Source: JBNJFY01 sp051747265 (GTDB lineage: Bacteria > Bacteroidota > Rhodothermia > Balneolales > Balneolaceae). From it: a stretch of 64,000 nt of DNA. The notes beneath the pieces were generated by a model. That model made no database searches. It was not told where the DNA came from and worked only from the letters and a program-made list of their open reading frames with translations. Shown here piece by piece: positions 55,301 through 63,090 of the stretch. The stretch is taken from positions 372,001 to 436,000 of the forward strand of contig JBNJFY010000002.1 in the NCBI GenBank assembly GCA_051747265.1, read 5' to 3'. Numbering within the stretch: the stretch's first letter is position 1; each line of letters opens with the position of its first letter. The translations under genes and the position numbers were made by a program.

Positions 55301-57013
55301 ATGGGATTTGCATTCTGGGATTATGTGGTGATGGCGGCCTACGTGGCCATGATGGTGGCGGTGGCCATCTGGGCGAAGCGTCGGGGACAGGAATCGCTGG
55401 AGGATTATTTTACGGGTGGAAAGAACCTACCTTGGTGGCTGATCGGGATCTCCATGGTGGCCACCACCTTTGCCGCGGATACGCCCCTGGCGGTGACCGG
55501 CATTGTGGCCTCGCAGGGCTTGGGCGGCAACTGGATCTGGTGGAATTTCATGTTTTCCGGACTGTTTACCGTGTTTCTGTACGCCAAACTGTGGCGCCGC
55601 GCGGATGTGATTACCGATGTGGAATTTATTGAGCTGCGCTACAGCGGCACCCCGGCCAAGGTTCTGCGGGTGTTCCGGGCCCTCTACCTGGCCTTTCCCA
55701 TCAACTGCATTATTCTGGGGTGGGTGACCGTGGGAATGGCCAAGCTGCTCACCGTGGTCACCGGCGCCGACCAGTGGACCATCATCATTATCATCTACGG
55801 ACTGACCGGACTATATATCGCCCTCTCCGGGCTTTGGGGTGTGGTGGTTACCGACTTCATTCAATTTGGCATCGCGCTGGGCGGATCTATCCTGCTGGCC
55901 TATTACGCGGTGGATCATGTGGGCGGATTGTCCGAGCTGCAGCTGAAACTCACCGAGCAGTTCGGGGCCGGTCATCATCTGCTGGATTTCTCCCCCTTTA
56001 ACAATCCCGAGATCGCCCTTACCACCGCTCTGGTCTGGGTGGGTATGATGTGGTGGGCGTCCTGGTATCCCGGATCCGAACCGGGCGGGGGCGGCTATAT
56101 CGCGCAGCGGATGTTTTCGGCCAAAGATGAGCAGCACGCGGTGGGCGGAACCCTGTTGTTTAACGTGATGCATTTTGCCGTGCGTCCCTGGCCGTGGATT
56201 TTGGTGGCCCTGGCCTCGCTGATCATGTACCCCAATTTGAGCGATAAAGAACTGGGCTATCCCATGCTGATGATGGAGCTACTGCCCGTGGGTCTGTTGG
56301 GACTGCTGGCCGTGGCCTTTTTGTCGGCTTTCGTATCTACCGTTTCTACCCACTTGAACTGGGGTGCTTCGTATGTGGTCAATGATGTGTACAAGCGATT
56401 TGTAAAGCCGCCCGAGGAATTTAAATCCGAAGCCCAGGCCGAGCAGCACTACGTGTGGATCTCCCGCTGGGCCACGCTGCTGATGATGGTGGTAGCGGTG
56501 ATCATATCCTATTTCTTTGATACCGTGAAAAGCGGATGGGAAGCCATTCTCTCCATCGGCGCGGGCACCGGACTGGTGTACATGCTGCGCTGGTACTGGT
56601 GGCGGATCAACGCGTGGAGTGAGATTGCGGCGATGGCTGCGGCGGCGGTGGGTAGTTTTGCCTTTCCGGCCTTGGGCTTCGATGGTTTTGGTCCGTCCAT
56701 GATGGCCACCACCTTGTTTGCCACGGTGACTTGGCTAGTGGTCACCTACCTCACTCGACCGGTAGAACGCCAGACGTTGGTAGCTTTCTACGAGCGGGTG
56801 CGTCCGGGCGGACCCGGCTGGCGCGCGGTGGAGCCAACGGCCGGAGCCATCGGCATGAAAAAAGCGTTGGCTTCGATTGTGGCCAGTGCGGTGGCCATCA
56901 ATGCGACCTTGTGGGGGATGGGTCAGTTGTTTTTTGGAAGCCTCGGATTGGGCTTACTGGCAGTGGGGCTTTCGGTGGTGTTGTTGGTGAGGGTGGTGCG
57001 GTCGTTGGATTGA
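55301..57013 (+). CDS. Sodium:solute symporter (SSS family), GC-rich gene
   Basis: The 570-residue membrane protein has about 13 spans. SSS hallmarks: SLEDYFTGGKNLPWWLIGISMVATTFAADTPLAVTG near the N-terminus, PGSEPGGGGYIAQRMFSAKDE, and SAFVSTVSTHLNWGASYVVNDVYKRF (sodium-site region). The gene is clearly richer in G and C than its neighbours, suggesting a different origin or strong codon bias. Its 3' end is repeated, degenerate, at 58111-58190. The terminator-like hairpin H1 of repeat unit A-I lies 60 bp after its stop. Substrate unknown. Confidence 0.92.
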   Translation: MGFAFWDYVVMAAYVAMMVAVAIWAKRRGQESLEDYFTGGKNLPWWLIGISMVATTFAADTPLAVTGIVASQGLGGNWIWWNFMFSGLFTVFLYAKLWRRADVITDVEFIELRYSGTPAKVLRVFRALYLAFPINCIILGWVTVGMAKLLTVVTGADQWTIIIIIYGLTGLYIALSGLWGVVVTDFIQFGIALGGSILLAYYAVDHVGGLSELQLKLTEQFGAGHHLLDFSPFNNPEIALTTALVWVGMMWWASWYPGSEPGGGGYIAQRMFSAKDEQHAVGGTLLFNVMHFAVRPWPWILVALASLIMYPNLSDKELGYPMLMMELLPVGLLGLLAVAFLSAFVSTVSTHLNWGASYVVNDVYKRFVKPPEEFKSEAQAEQHYVWISRWATLLMMVVAVIISYFFDTVKSGWEAILSIGAGTGLVYMLRWYWWRINAWSEIAAMAAAAVGSFAFPALGFDGFGPSMMATTLFATVTWLVVTYLTRPVERQTLVAFYERVRPGGPGWRAVEPTAGAIGMKKALASIVASAVAINATLWGMGQLFFGSLGLGLLAVGLSVVLLVRVVRSLD

Positions 57014-57018
57014 TTATG

Positions 57019-57044
57019 CTATCACGAGCGGACGCTCGCGATAG
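57019..57044. repeat. REP-like palindrome R1
   Basis: CTATCACGAGCG-GA-CGCTCGCGATAG, one mismatch in the stem. Similar palindromes lie at 39283, 58203 and 61563. It is 5 bp after the symporter stop and upstream of unit A-I. Confidence 0.7.
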
Positions 57045-57056
57045 TTTTAGCCTAGT

Positions 57057-57299
57057 ATTGACCCACTCTAAATCCCTCCCTACGTCGTTTCACTCCGCAG
57101 GGAGGGACTTTTTTATTCAGGACCTCAAAGCGTGACGAGTCCGGCAGGACTCCGTCACCTCAGAGCGTCTGCCTTTGCTTTTTTGACCCTGAAAGGTCTG
57201 GCGACCCTTTCAGGTCGAAAACTCAAGCTAGTTGCCTCAAATGGTTGAAGTGGGGGCACTTCAACCAGCATCTGGGTCAATGCTCTGCCCAGTGCCTCA
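57057..57299 (+). repeat. Multi-hairpin repeat unit A-I (full length)
   Basis: Five hairpins in series. H1: CCCTCCC...GGGAGGG, then TTTTTT (terminator-like). H2: GTGACGAGTCC / GGACTCCGTCAC. H3: GACCCTGAAAGG / CCTTTCAGGTC (57185-57216). H4: GGTTGAAGTG / CACTTCAACC (57243-57266). H5 (about 57282) is degenerate. The same series occurs at 58249 and 61240. It ends 3 bp before the stop of the lipoprotein gene. Confidence 0.85.
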
Positions 57300-57301
57300 A
57301 T

Positions 57302-57943
57302 TTATTTCACCGAAATTGGATCCATGGGACCATTTTTTACGACCAATCCATATACTGTTTGACCCGGCTCAACTCTTTTACCAACCAAATTGTACTTTTT
57401 CAGATCCTGCTCAAAAGATGTATTTGCAGAGCTGGCTCGAATCATATTTATCAGTGTCAGTCCGGGACCAATCACATATCCAATAGAGGTAACCTCAGGC
57501 TTTTGGCCACCTTTTTGCACGGTTAATTTCATTGGAGTTAACAACAAAAATAGCAAATAGCCAGCAGCCGTTTGATCTAACGATGATATAACATGCTCTG
57601 AATTCGTATCACTGATCATCGTATTCCCTGAGTAAATATGCTTATCCTTTCCTATCACAAAACTTTCATTGGTATTATTGGTGATTTTAACCGCCACCAT
57701 TTTAGCACTACCCTTAAACTCCTTTTTGGCGTATTTCTTGTTTTCATTTTCCTGCAGGATATTGTATCGATAGGACGTTTCTATCTGATTACCATTGGTT
57801 TTCGCCTCATAATGCATCATTGTTGGATTCATCGAGTTGTAGCTACCCGCACAGGAGGAAACTACAAAGGCCACTATCAAAATAGTTAACAATTGTTTTG
57901 TAGATGATAACTTCCCTGCTGAATCTCTAAAATCTATATCCAT
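57302..57943 (-). CDS. Lipoprotein of unknown function
   Basis: The 213-residue protein has a signal with lipobox VSSC (about Cys31). A second hydrophobic segment (about 125-140) and another (150-170) follow in an otherwise soluble protein; TNNTNESFVIGKDKHIYSG and EPGQTVYGLVV look like a small beta domain. No family recognised. AT-rich. It lies exactly between two copies of [symporter 3' end + R + unit A], suggesting it was inserted there. Confidence 0.65.
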   Translation of the reverse strand: MDIDFRDSAGKLSSTKQLLTILIVAFVVSSCAGSYNSMNPTMMHYEAKTNGNQIETSYRYNILQENENKKYAKKEFKGSAKMVAVKITNNTNESFVIGKDKHIYSGNTMISDTNSEHVISSLDQTAAGYLLFLLLTPMKLTVQKGGQKPEVTSIGYVIGPGLTLINMIRASSANTSFEQDLKKYNLVGKRVEPGQTVYGLVVKNGPMDPISVK

Positions 57944-58110
57944 TATATCCCCGGAATATCAATTTGTAAATCTGTGTTAATAAATTGCATCTATTTTAAT
58001 AGATCTAATGGATTTTTCAAAAAAGCATATCTTACCATGACTTGTTTTTATACCTAAGGTATTTTTGAGTATAAAATACAGGGCTCTGTCATTTTAGTTA
58101 CTCATTGGAG

Positions 58111-58190
58111 CAGTTGTTTTGGGGAGCTTAGGATTGGGTTTTCTGGCCGTGGGGGTGGTGTTAGTGATGGAGGTTAGATCCTTAGATTGG
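58111..58190 (+). pseudogene. Degenerate copy of the symporter gene 3' end
   Basis: About 80 bp aligning with 56924-57013, the last 30 codons of the SSS gene at 55301. The translated piece LGLGFLAVGVVLVMEVRSLD matches LGLGLLAVGLSVVLLVRVVRSLD, after a frameshift near the start. A REP-like palindrome and unit A-II follow, just as R1 and A-I follow the intact gene. Confidence 0.75.
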
Positions 58191-58202
58191 ACCAATGTTG
58201 TT

Positions 58203-58224
58203 GTTACGAACGTCCGCTCGCGAC
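58203..58224. repeat. REP-like palindrome R2
   Basis: GTTACGAACG-TC-CGCTCGCGAC, imperfect. It occupies the same position relative to unit A-II as R1 does to A-I. Confidence 0.65.
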
Positions 58225-58248
58225 ATTATTAGATCGTTAGACTAGTGT

Positions 58249-58495
58249 TGACCCACCCTAAATCCCTCCCTGCGTCGTGTTCACTCCGCAGGGAGGGACT
58301 TTGGTACTTGTGGATCTCACAGCATGACGAGTCTGGCAGAGCTCCGTCGCCTCAGGGCGTCTGGCTTTGTGAATTCTTGACCCTGAAAGGTCTGGCGACC
58401 CTTTCAGGTCGAAGGGCTGCCCTAAATGGGTGTAGTGGGGCACTGCACCCGGCATGGAGCTATAACGCTCAGTCGAGTGCCCTCACTCTACGCTG
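58249..58495 (+). repeat. Multi-hairpin repeat unit A-II (full length)
   Basis: Same order as A-I. H1 58264-58297; H2 ATGACGAGTCT / AGAGCTCCGTCGC; H3 58379-58410; H4 GGGTGTAGTG / CACTGCACCC (58428-58450), which keeps pairing although both arms changed relative to A-I; H5 TCGAGTG / CACTCTA (58472-58491). The remainder of the 57944-58592 gap holds only R2 and the symporter fragment. Confidence 0.85.
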
Positions 58496-58592
58496 ATATT
58501 GGGTACCTTGGTTAATCTAACATTGACCATGCGTATATTGCCGTTTTGGTTTTTGTTTGCGCTTATGCTGAATGGTTCTAATCATACGTTTT

Positions 58593-59096
58593 ATGAATAC
58601 ATCCAAGCTGTCCCGATTCATTACGTTTCCCCTACTCTTTGTGCTGGAATATCTATTCAAGATCTGTTCAGGGGTGGTAGCGGCTATCGTACTGGGAGCG
58701 CGAGGATCTTTTTTCGACAAGCTGGGTACCGGTTTTGGCTCACTGGGCAACGTCATTTACAAACTGTTGGACTGGCCGGAGCGGCTGGAGTATTTCGGGG
58801 CTGTCATTAACGACTACCATACGCTTACTGCTTCCCGGTTTCATCAGCAATACGGTGGGCAAGCACTGGATGGACTGATGGACTATCTGAACGAGGCGGT
58901 CACCTATGCTCAGATGGTCGGGCAAAATCTGACCCAACAGCCCTTGGGCACTCTTTTGGCTACCGCCCTTGCCTTTCTAACTTTCTATTTTTGCGCGCGA
59001 ATGTGCCGGTTTGTACGACAGCGCGGGACGGGATCTTACCTGGTTAGGAAGGAGCGGGAATGGGGAGCCAGGATTTTTGAATCTGTGGAAGAGTGA
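58593..59096 (+). CDS. Hypothetical membrane protein
   Basis: Starting at the ATG of MNTSKLSRF, the 167-residue protein has a hydrophobic N-terminal segment (about 10-35) and a second span near 125-145 (PLGTLLATALAFLTFYFCA). The loop between holds a helical, neutral region. No family recognised. It lies between repeat units A-II and the C/A/B cluster at 59.2-59.8 kb. Confidence 0.6.
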   Translation: MNTSKLSRFITFPLLFVLEYLFKICSGVVAAIVLGARGSFFDKLGTGFGSLGNVIYKLLDWPERLEYFGAVINDYHTLTASRFHQQYGGQALDGLMDYLNEAVTYAQMVGQNLTQQPLGTLLATALAFLTFYFCARMCRFVRQRGTGSYLVRKEREWGARIFESVEE

Positions 59097-59207
59097 TTGG
59101 TGGAAGGATTGCGGTGAGAGTTGAAAGTAGTGCTTACCTACACCCTTATACGTTGAACCGGAACACCTATATGATAAGGCTATATCCTCTTGTTCCTATT
59201 CCAAGCT

Positions 59208-59413
59208 AGTGCAACACTGTCACTTTTGTCTTGAAACAAAAGTGACCAAAAATTCAAGACTGAGAGTTTGTTGGCGGCGGTCAACCTTCCAGAGCTACAA
59301 CCATTCGATGGTCCTTCGCACTCATACCAAGTTTCACTTACTCACCGGTACGAATGGTTGCTTCACGCTCTTACAGATCTCCCTTATTCCGCCAAAAACT
59401 CAAGGTCGGTTAT
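59208..59413 (+). repeat. Repeat C, copy 1
   Basis: Begins with a hairpin GTCACTTTTGT / ACAAAAGTGAC (59219-59246) and ends with a conserved stretch (CGCTCTTACAG ... CCGCCAAAAACTCAAGGTC). Copy 2 at 62389-62532 shares both ends but is shorter inside. No protein is encoded; frames through it are chance. Confidence 0.75.
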
Positions 59414-59417
59414 CCTC

Positions 59418-59512
59418 GGTTGATATAATGCAGTAAGGCACTGCAACCAGCGTTTGGGTTTACACTGTGCAACTTAGCAACTAAACGCTCTGCCGAGTGC
59501 CCTCACTCGGCG
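59418..59512 (+). repeat. Repeat unit A-IV (H4-H5 part)
   Basis: Partial unit: H4 disrupted by a short insertion, the arms AGCGTTT / AAACGCT flanking an AT-rich loop, and H5 GCCGAGTG / CACTCGGC (59492-59511). A linker of about 53 bp leads into B1. Confidence 0.8.
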
Positions 59513-59565
59513 CGGGTAGGAGTTACAGCGAGGAATGGGGTATTCGAGTGTATCGTTTGTGGTGG

Positions 59566-59673
59566 GCACAAGTGACGTCCGAAATATGTTGCTTAGATGA
59601 TAACAACATGCCTAATCACACCTACAGACCAATTGATAATATTAGTTGCTATTCGGACTTAACACTTGCGCCA
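59566..59673 (+). repeat. Repeat B, copy 1
   Basis: A 108-bp element whose ends pair: CAAGTG..GTCCGAA at the left and TTCGGAC..CACTTG at the right. Copies lie at 61043 and 62889. The inner sequence (AACATGCCTAATCACACCTAC) is strongly conserved between copies 1 and 2. Confidence 0.8.
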
Positions 59674-59695
59674 GTTGGGGTCTAGCTTAATATTT

Positions 59696-59775
59696 TTGAC
59701 CCTAAAAGGTCTGGCGACCCTTTCAGGTCGGGATATTGCCAAAAGGGTTGCAGTGAGGGCACTGCAACCAGCTTT
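59696..59775 (+). repeat. Repeat unit A-V (H3-H4 part)
   Basis: H3 at 59698-59729 and H4 GGTTGCAGTG / CACTGCAACC at 59746-59769. H5 is missing; the RhuM-like gene's 3' end begins about 50 bp later. With C, A-IV and B1 this accounts for most of the 730-bp gap 59097-59827. Confidence 0.8.
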
Positions 59776-59827
59776 TATGCAAAGCATGTTACCATAGTTT
59801 GTAGCTAAAAGCGACTATGGAGGTTTA

Positions 59828-60859
59828 TCATTCAGAGTCACTATCTTTGTTTTTCAGCTTTTTTACGGCCTCATCAAAGTCCGACTCATAATTTCTATCC
59901 TGTTCCACGCGAAATTTGTCATACTCTTCCTCGGCTAATGATTTCGCTACCGAAGCCCGAACCTTTCCTGGATTTGTGAGGATCTGATAATCATTGAATG
60001 CTAGAAAGGCATCCAACTTTTTAATCCAATCTTTCATGGTCATGGGAATTTGCCGCTCAGCTTGTAGCTCGGCAAAGTCTAGATACATAGTCACGATGCG
60101 ATTCAGCTCCTTAATCTCCTGGGGAGCTAAATAGTTTTTAGCAATGGTGACATCCGACTTAAGAATTTTTCCTTTGGGTGCTTTTTTCCATGTTTTTAAC
60201 CCCATATTGGGTTTCGCTGAATCTACCCTGTTCTTGATGATCTCTGCTGCGGTTTGACCGGTTATGGCCCAGTGCAATTTATTTTGAACGGTGGCATAAA
60301 ATTGCCGAGTAGTTGGAGAATCGGAATCATAGTCGATGCTACATTCAGCGTATATATCAGTAATTTTTTGATAGAACCGTCGCTCCGATGCTCGAATTTC
60401 CCGGACCCGCTCGAGGAGTTCATCGAAGTAGTCTTTGTTGAACAGATTCTTACCCTGCTTGAGCCGCTGATCATCTAACGCAAACCCTTTGGTCAAATAC
60501 TCTTTGAGGGTACGGGTTGCCCACTTCCGAAACTGGGTGGCTTGATAGGAATTGATCCGATATCCTACAGAAATAATCACATCTAAATTATAGTATTCCA
60601 GCTTTCGCTTTACCTCTCTTTCACCCTCTGTTTGAACTGTCAAAATTTCTTTGACAGTTGCCTCTCGCTCCAGCTCTCCCTCTTCAAATATATTTTTAAT
60701 ATGATAACTGACATTCTGCTTTGAAGTCCCGAAAAGCTCAGCCATTCGATTTAATGTAAGCCATACGGTTTCTTCCTGAAGAAATACCTCAATCTTGGTA
60801 TCCCCTTCATCCGTGGTGTAAAACAAGAACTCTGATTCTTCGGGTGTTAGCTCACTCAT
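59828..60859 (-). CDS. RhuM-family protein
   Basis: The 343-residue protein matches the RhuM family: N-terminal winged-helix-like EVFLQEETVWLTLNRMAELFGTSKQNVSYHIKNIF, then VISVGYRINSYQATQFRKWATRTLKEYLTKGFALDD, and a C-terminal region with NKLHWAITGQTAAEIIKNR and LNRIVTMYLDFAELQAERQIPM. RhuM was named in a Salmonella pathogenicity island, but the molecular role is unknown. Such genes are typical passengers of islands. The start ATG is the complement of 60857-60859. Confidence 0.88.
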   Translation of the reverse strand: MSELTPEESEFLFYTTDEGDTKIEVFLQEETVWLTLNRMAELFGTSKQNVSYHIKNIFEEGELEREATVKEILTVQTEGEREVKRKLEYYNLDVIISVGYRINSYQATQFRKWATRTLKEYLTKGFALDDQRLKQGKNLFNKDYFDELLERVREIRASERRFYQKITDIYAECSIDYDSDSPTTRQFYATVQNKLHWAITGQTAAEIIKNRVDSAKPNMGLKTWKKAPKGKILKSDVTIAKNYLAPQEIKELNRIVTMYLDFAELQAERQIPMTMKDWIKKLDAFLAFNDYQILTNPGKVRASVAKSLAEEEYDKFRVEQDRNYESDFDEAVKKLKNKDSDSE

Positions 60860-61042
60860 GGATAGTTGTACTGGTGATTACTGTAGCGCGATGGTTAGCG
60901 GGTGGTACTTTGAGGTTTCAATACTGTGAATTAAATGTAGCGCATGCCTGTTTCGGCTGCAAATAGACCTCTGGATAACAGCGGATGAGTTGGCTGGCAT
61001 AGCAGCGGTGGGAGTCGATTAGGTGATTGCGGTGGGTGGTGG

Positions 61043-61150
61043 GCACTAGTGACGTCTGAAACGGGGTGCTTAGATGACACCAACATGCCTAATCACACCT
61101 ACAGGCCAATTGAAAATATCAGTTGCTATTCGGACTTAATACTAGCGCCA
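61043..61150 (+). repeat. Repeat B, copy 2
   Basis: Same 108-bp length as B1. The outer stem has changed on both sides (CTAGTG at the left, TACTAG at the right), so pairing is kept. It lies in the 783-bp gap 60860-61642 with A-III and R3; 60860-61042 shows nothing recognisable. Confidence 0.8.
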
Positions 61151-61239
61151 GCTTGATTCGCCTAAATAATAAGTCTCGAATACACTTGAGTGATCTCTAT
61201 CGGGTGCTTGCAACAATTTGAGACTTTTTACTTCACACT

Positions 61240-61480
61240 TTGACCCACCCTGAATCCCTCCCTACGTCGCTTCACTCCGCAAAGAGGGACTTTCTTATTC
61301 AGGACCTCACAGTGTGATCTCCGATTCATTGGAGCATCACCTCAGTGCGTCTTTCCTTTATTGACCCTGAAAGGTCTGGCGACCCTTTCAGGTCGGTGGA
61401 GTTACCCTGAAGGATTTCCGTGGGGCACAGCGACTAGCGTGGGAATGTACCGCTTAGCCGAGTACCCTCACTCGACGTGT
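61240..61480 (+). repeat. Multi-hairpin repeat unit A-III (full length, decayed H4)
   Basis: H1 61256-61288, H2 GTGATCTCC / GGAGCATCAC (sequence differs from A-I but pairs), H3 61363-61394, H4 degenerate (about 61412-61434), H5 GCCGAGTA / CACTCGAC (61457-61476). Downstream, 61516-61552 looks like a worn left arm of repeat B. Confidence 0.8.
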
Positions 61481-61562
61481 GTAGTGTATTTGGGCTGGTA
61501 GGGGTTTTCGAATGTAGCATTGGTAGTGGATACAAGTGGCGGCCGAATTGAATTGCAATGCA

Positions 61563-61584
61563 GTTACGAGTGGACGCTCGCGAC
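61563..61584. repeat. REP-like palindrome R3
   Basis: GTTACGAGTG-GA-CGCTCGCGAC. Here it lies after, not before, a unit A. Confidence 0.6.
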
Positions 61585-61642
61585 AGTTAGGAAGTTTTTT
61601 TGAGTATGTAATTTGTGGTGGGTTCTGCATCTGGTATTGGAG

Positions 61643-61885
61643 CTAGTCGTTTTTTTTGGCGAAAAATTGCTGAAAAAGTTCTTCGGCTTTTCGTTGACCT
61701 TCTTCGCTCATTACTACGGATTTATTTTTGTTCTTGGGGTTGGATATAAATCCTTTCTCGTGAAGCCGATCCAGATGTTCCCAGCTGTGGCCTTTCCAGG
61801 CTCGTACGGCATAATTGTCATCAAACATGGTCAGAGTTAGCAGTGCCAAGACCATTTCGTCAACTTTGTCCTTATCGTATTCCAT
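61643..61885 (-). CDS. DUF6429 family protein
   Basis: The 80-residue acidic protein matches DUF6429 in length and pattern: VDEMVLALLTLTMFDD, the central RAWKGHSWEHLDRLHEKGFISNP, and SVVMSEEGQRKAEELFQQFF. The core suggests a small winged helix. Function unknown; family members are scattered and often mobile. A conserved linker of the repeat array (AGGAAGTTTTTTTGAGT) lies just outside its stop codon. Confidence 0.8.
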   Translation of the reverse strand: MEYDKDKVDEMVLALLTLTMFDDNYAVRAWKGHSWEHLDRLHEKGFISNPKNKNKSVVMSEEGQRKAEELFQQFFAKKND

Positions 61886-62069
61886 ATCGGTTCCTTCTTT
61901 TTACTGATTTCCAAGGTGCAGAGGCTCGCAACAGATAGTAAGAAACACGATACAAAATATTTATCAACTTGGGTGGCAGATCCTTCCTGAAATATATACA
62001 GATATTCGGTGGAGTCATGAGTGGGTGCTCACCATAGTGGGGCCTTACAAATTATTCACATTGGATGCC

Positions 62070-62160
62070 CTTAAAGGTTGCAGTGAGGCACTGTAACCAG
62101 CGTTGTCGTTGTGGAAAATGTTTGTCTCCAACGCTCAGGCGAGTGCCCTCACTCGCCGCT
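62070..62160 (+). repeat. Repeat unit A-VI (H4-H5 part)
   Basis: H4 GGTTGCAGTG / CACTGTAACC (62076-62098), loop arms AGCGTTG / CAACGCT, and H5 GGCGAGTG / CACTCGCC (62138-62157). Both the loop arms and H5 differ from the other copies by paired changes. Confidence 0.85.
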
Positions 62161-62388
62161 TGGGGGCAGTTTTTGTGTTACCACCATAAGACTTTTTGAA
62201 GTGGATTATTTGGGCAAGCGCTGGAATAGGGATACTGATCTGCTTGATCTCATAGTCCGGCGTTCACGGGGTTCATGTGGATATAGTTTCGTTTCTGGAT
62301 CCACACCTGTTTTGACTCCAGGTAGGTGGGATGACAGCCACCTTTCCCTCTTTCATATCCGGTCTTTCCATAGCGTTTCTTGCTGGTG

Positions 62389-62532
62389 CAACACTGTCAC
62401 TTTTGTCTTGAAACAAAAGTGACTTCCGAAGGCTCGGAACAGGCAATGATCAAGACTGCCCCGAAGGTTCGGAGTGCTTCACGCTCTTACAGCTCTCTCT
62501 TAATCCGCCAAAAACTCAAGGTCGGTTATTCT
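62389..62532 (+). repeat. Repeat C, copy 2
   Basis: Hairpin GTCACTTTTGT / ACAAAAGTGAC at 62396-62423 and the conserved right end (CGCTCTTACAG ... AACTCAAGGTCGGTTAT). The middle is replaced by a short palindrome (TTCCGAAGG / CCGAAGGTTCGG). The transposase remnant starts at its right end. Confidence 0.75.
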
Positions 62533-62660
62533 TAGTTAGCATAGCGCAGGGAATCGAGCAGGTATTTTCGGCAGGTGGTGTGCTTGAGGAGGGGAAGATG
62601 CTGGGTGATTACGCAGGTGATGAAGAAGGCGTTTTCGGTGGTGGAGAGGCGGTGTCCCAT
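62532..62660 (-). pseudogene. N-terminal remnant of a REP-associated tyrosine transposase-like protein
   Basis: A 42-codon frame starting MGHRLSTTENAFFITCVI and ending TCRKYLLDSLRYAN. The pattern of an early beta strand (AFFITCVITQ) followed by a helix ending DSLRYAN fits the first part of Y1/RAYT transposases, whose HUH and Tyr residues would lie further on and are missing. Short, so tentative. It sits inside the repeat array, next to repeat C copy 2. Confidence 0.45.
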
Positions 62661-62724
62661 GGATTTGGCTTTTTATGGTATAGAGCCATAGCTATGGAAT
62701 CCCTTACAAATTATTAGCTTTGGT

Positions 62725-62825
62725 TACCCTGAGGGGTTGCTGTGGGGCACTGCAACCAGCGTTGTGGTTTTCGCTGTGCTACTTAGAAACTAAACGCTCA
62801 GCCGAGTGCCCTCACTCGGCGTGGG
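62725..62825 (+). repeat. Repeat unit A-VII (H4-H5 part)
   Basis: H4 62735-62757 (one mismatch), loop closing arm AAACGCT, and H5 GCCGAGTG / CACTCGGC (62801-62820). A linker of about 65 bp (ending GTATCGTTTGTCGTGGGC) connects to B3. Confidence 0.85.
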
Positions 62826-62888
62826 TGGTGGGTTGTTGCTGGTAGAAGTTATGGGAAGGAAGTTTTTTGAGTGTATCGTTTGTCGTGG

Positions 62889-62996
62889 GCACAAGTGACG
62901 TCCGAAATGGGTTGCTTAGGTCGATACTAACATGATCATTCATACCTATAGTCGAACAAGAACATTAGTTACTATTGGGATTTGACATTTGCGCCA
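62889..62996 (+). repeat. Repeat B, copy 3
   Basis: Same 108-bp length as the other copies, but with a more diverged right arm (TTGGGATTTGACATTTGCGCC). The A-linker-B order is the same as at 59418-59673. Confidence 0.75.
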
Positions 62997-63090
62997 CTCA
63001 GGATTGTGTAGGTGGTGTCTCAAGGAGTTTGCTTTCTATGGTATATTACCACAGCTATGTGGGGCCTTACCATTGATTGTTCACTTTGGC

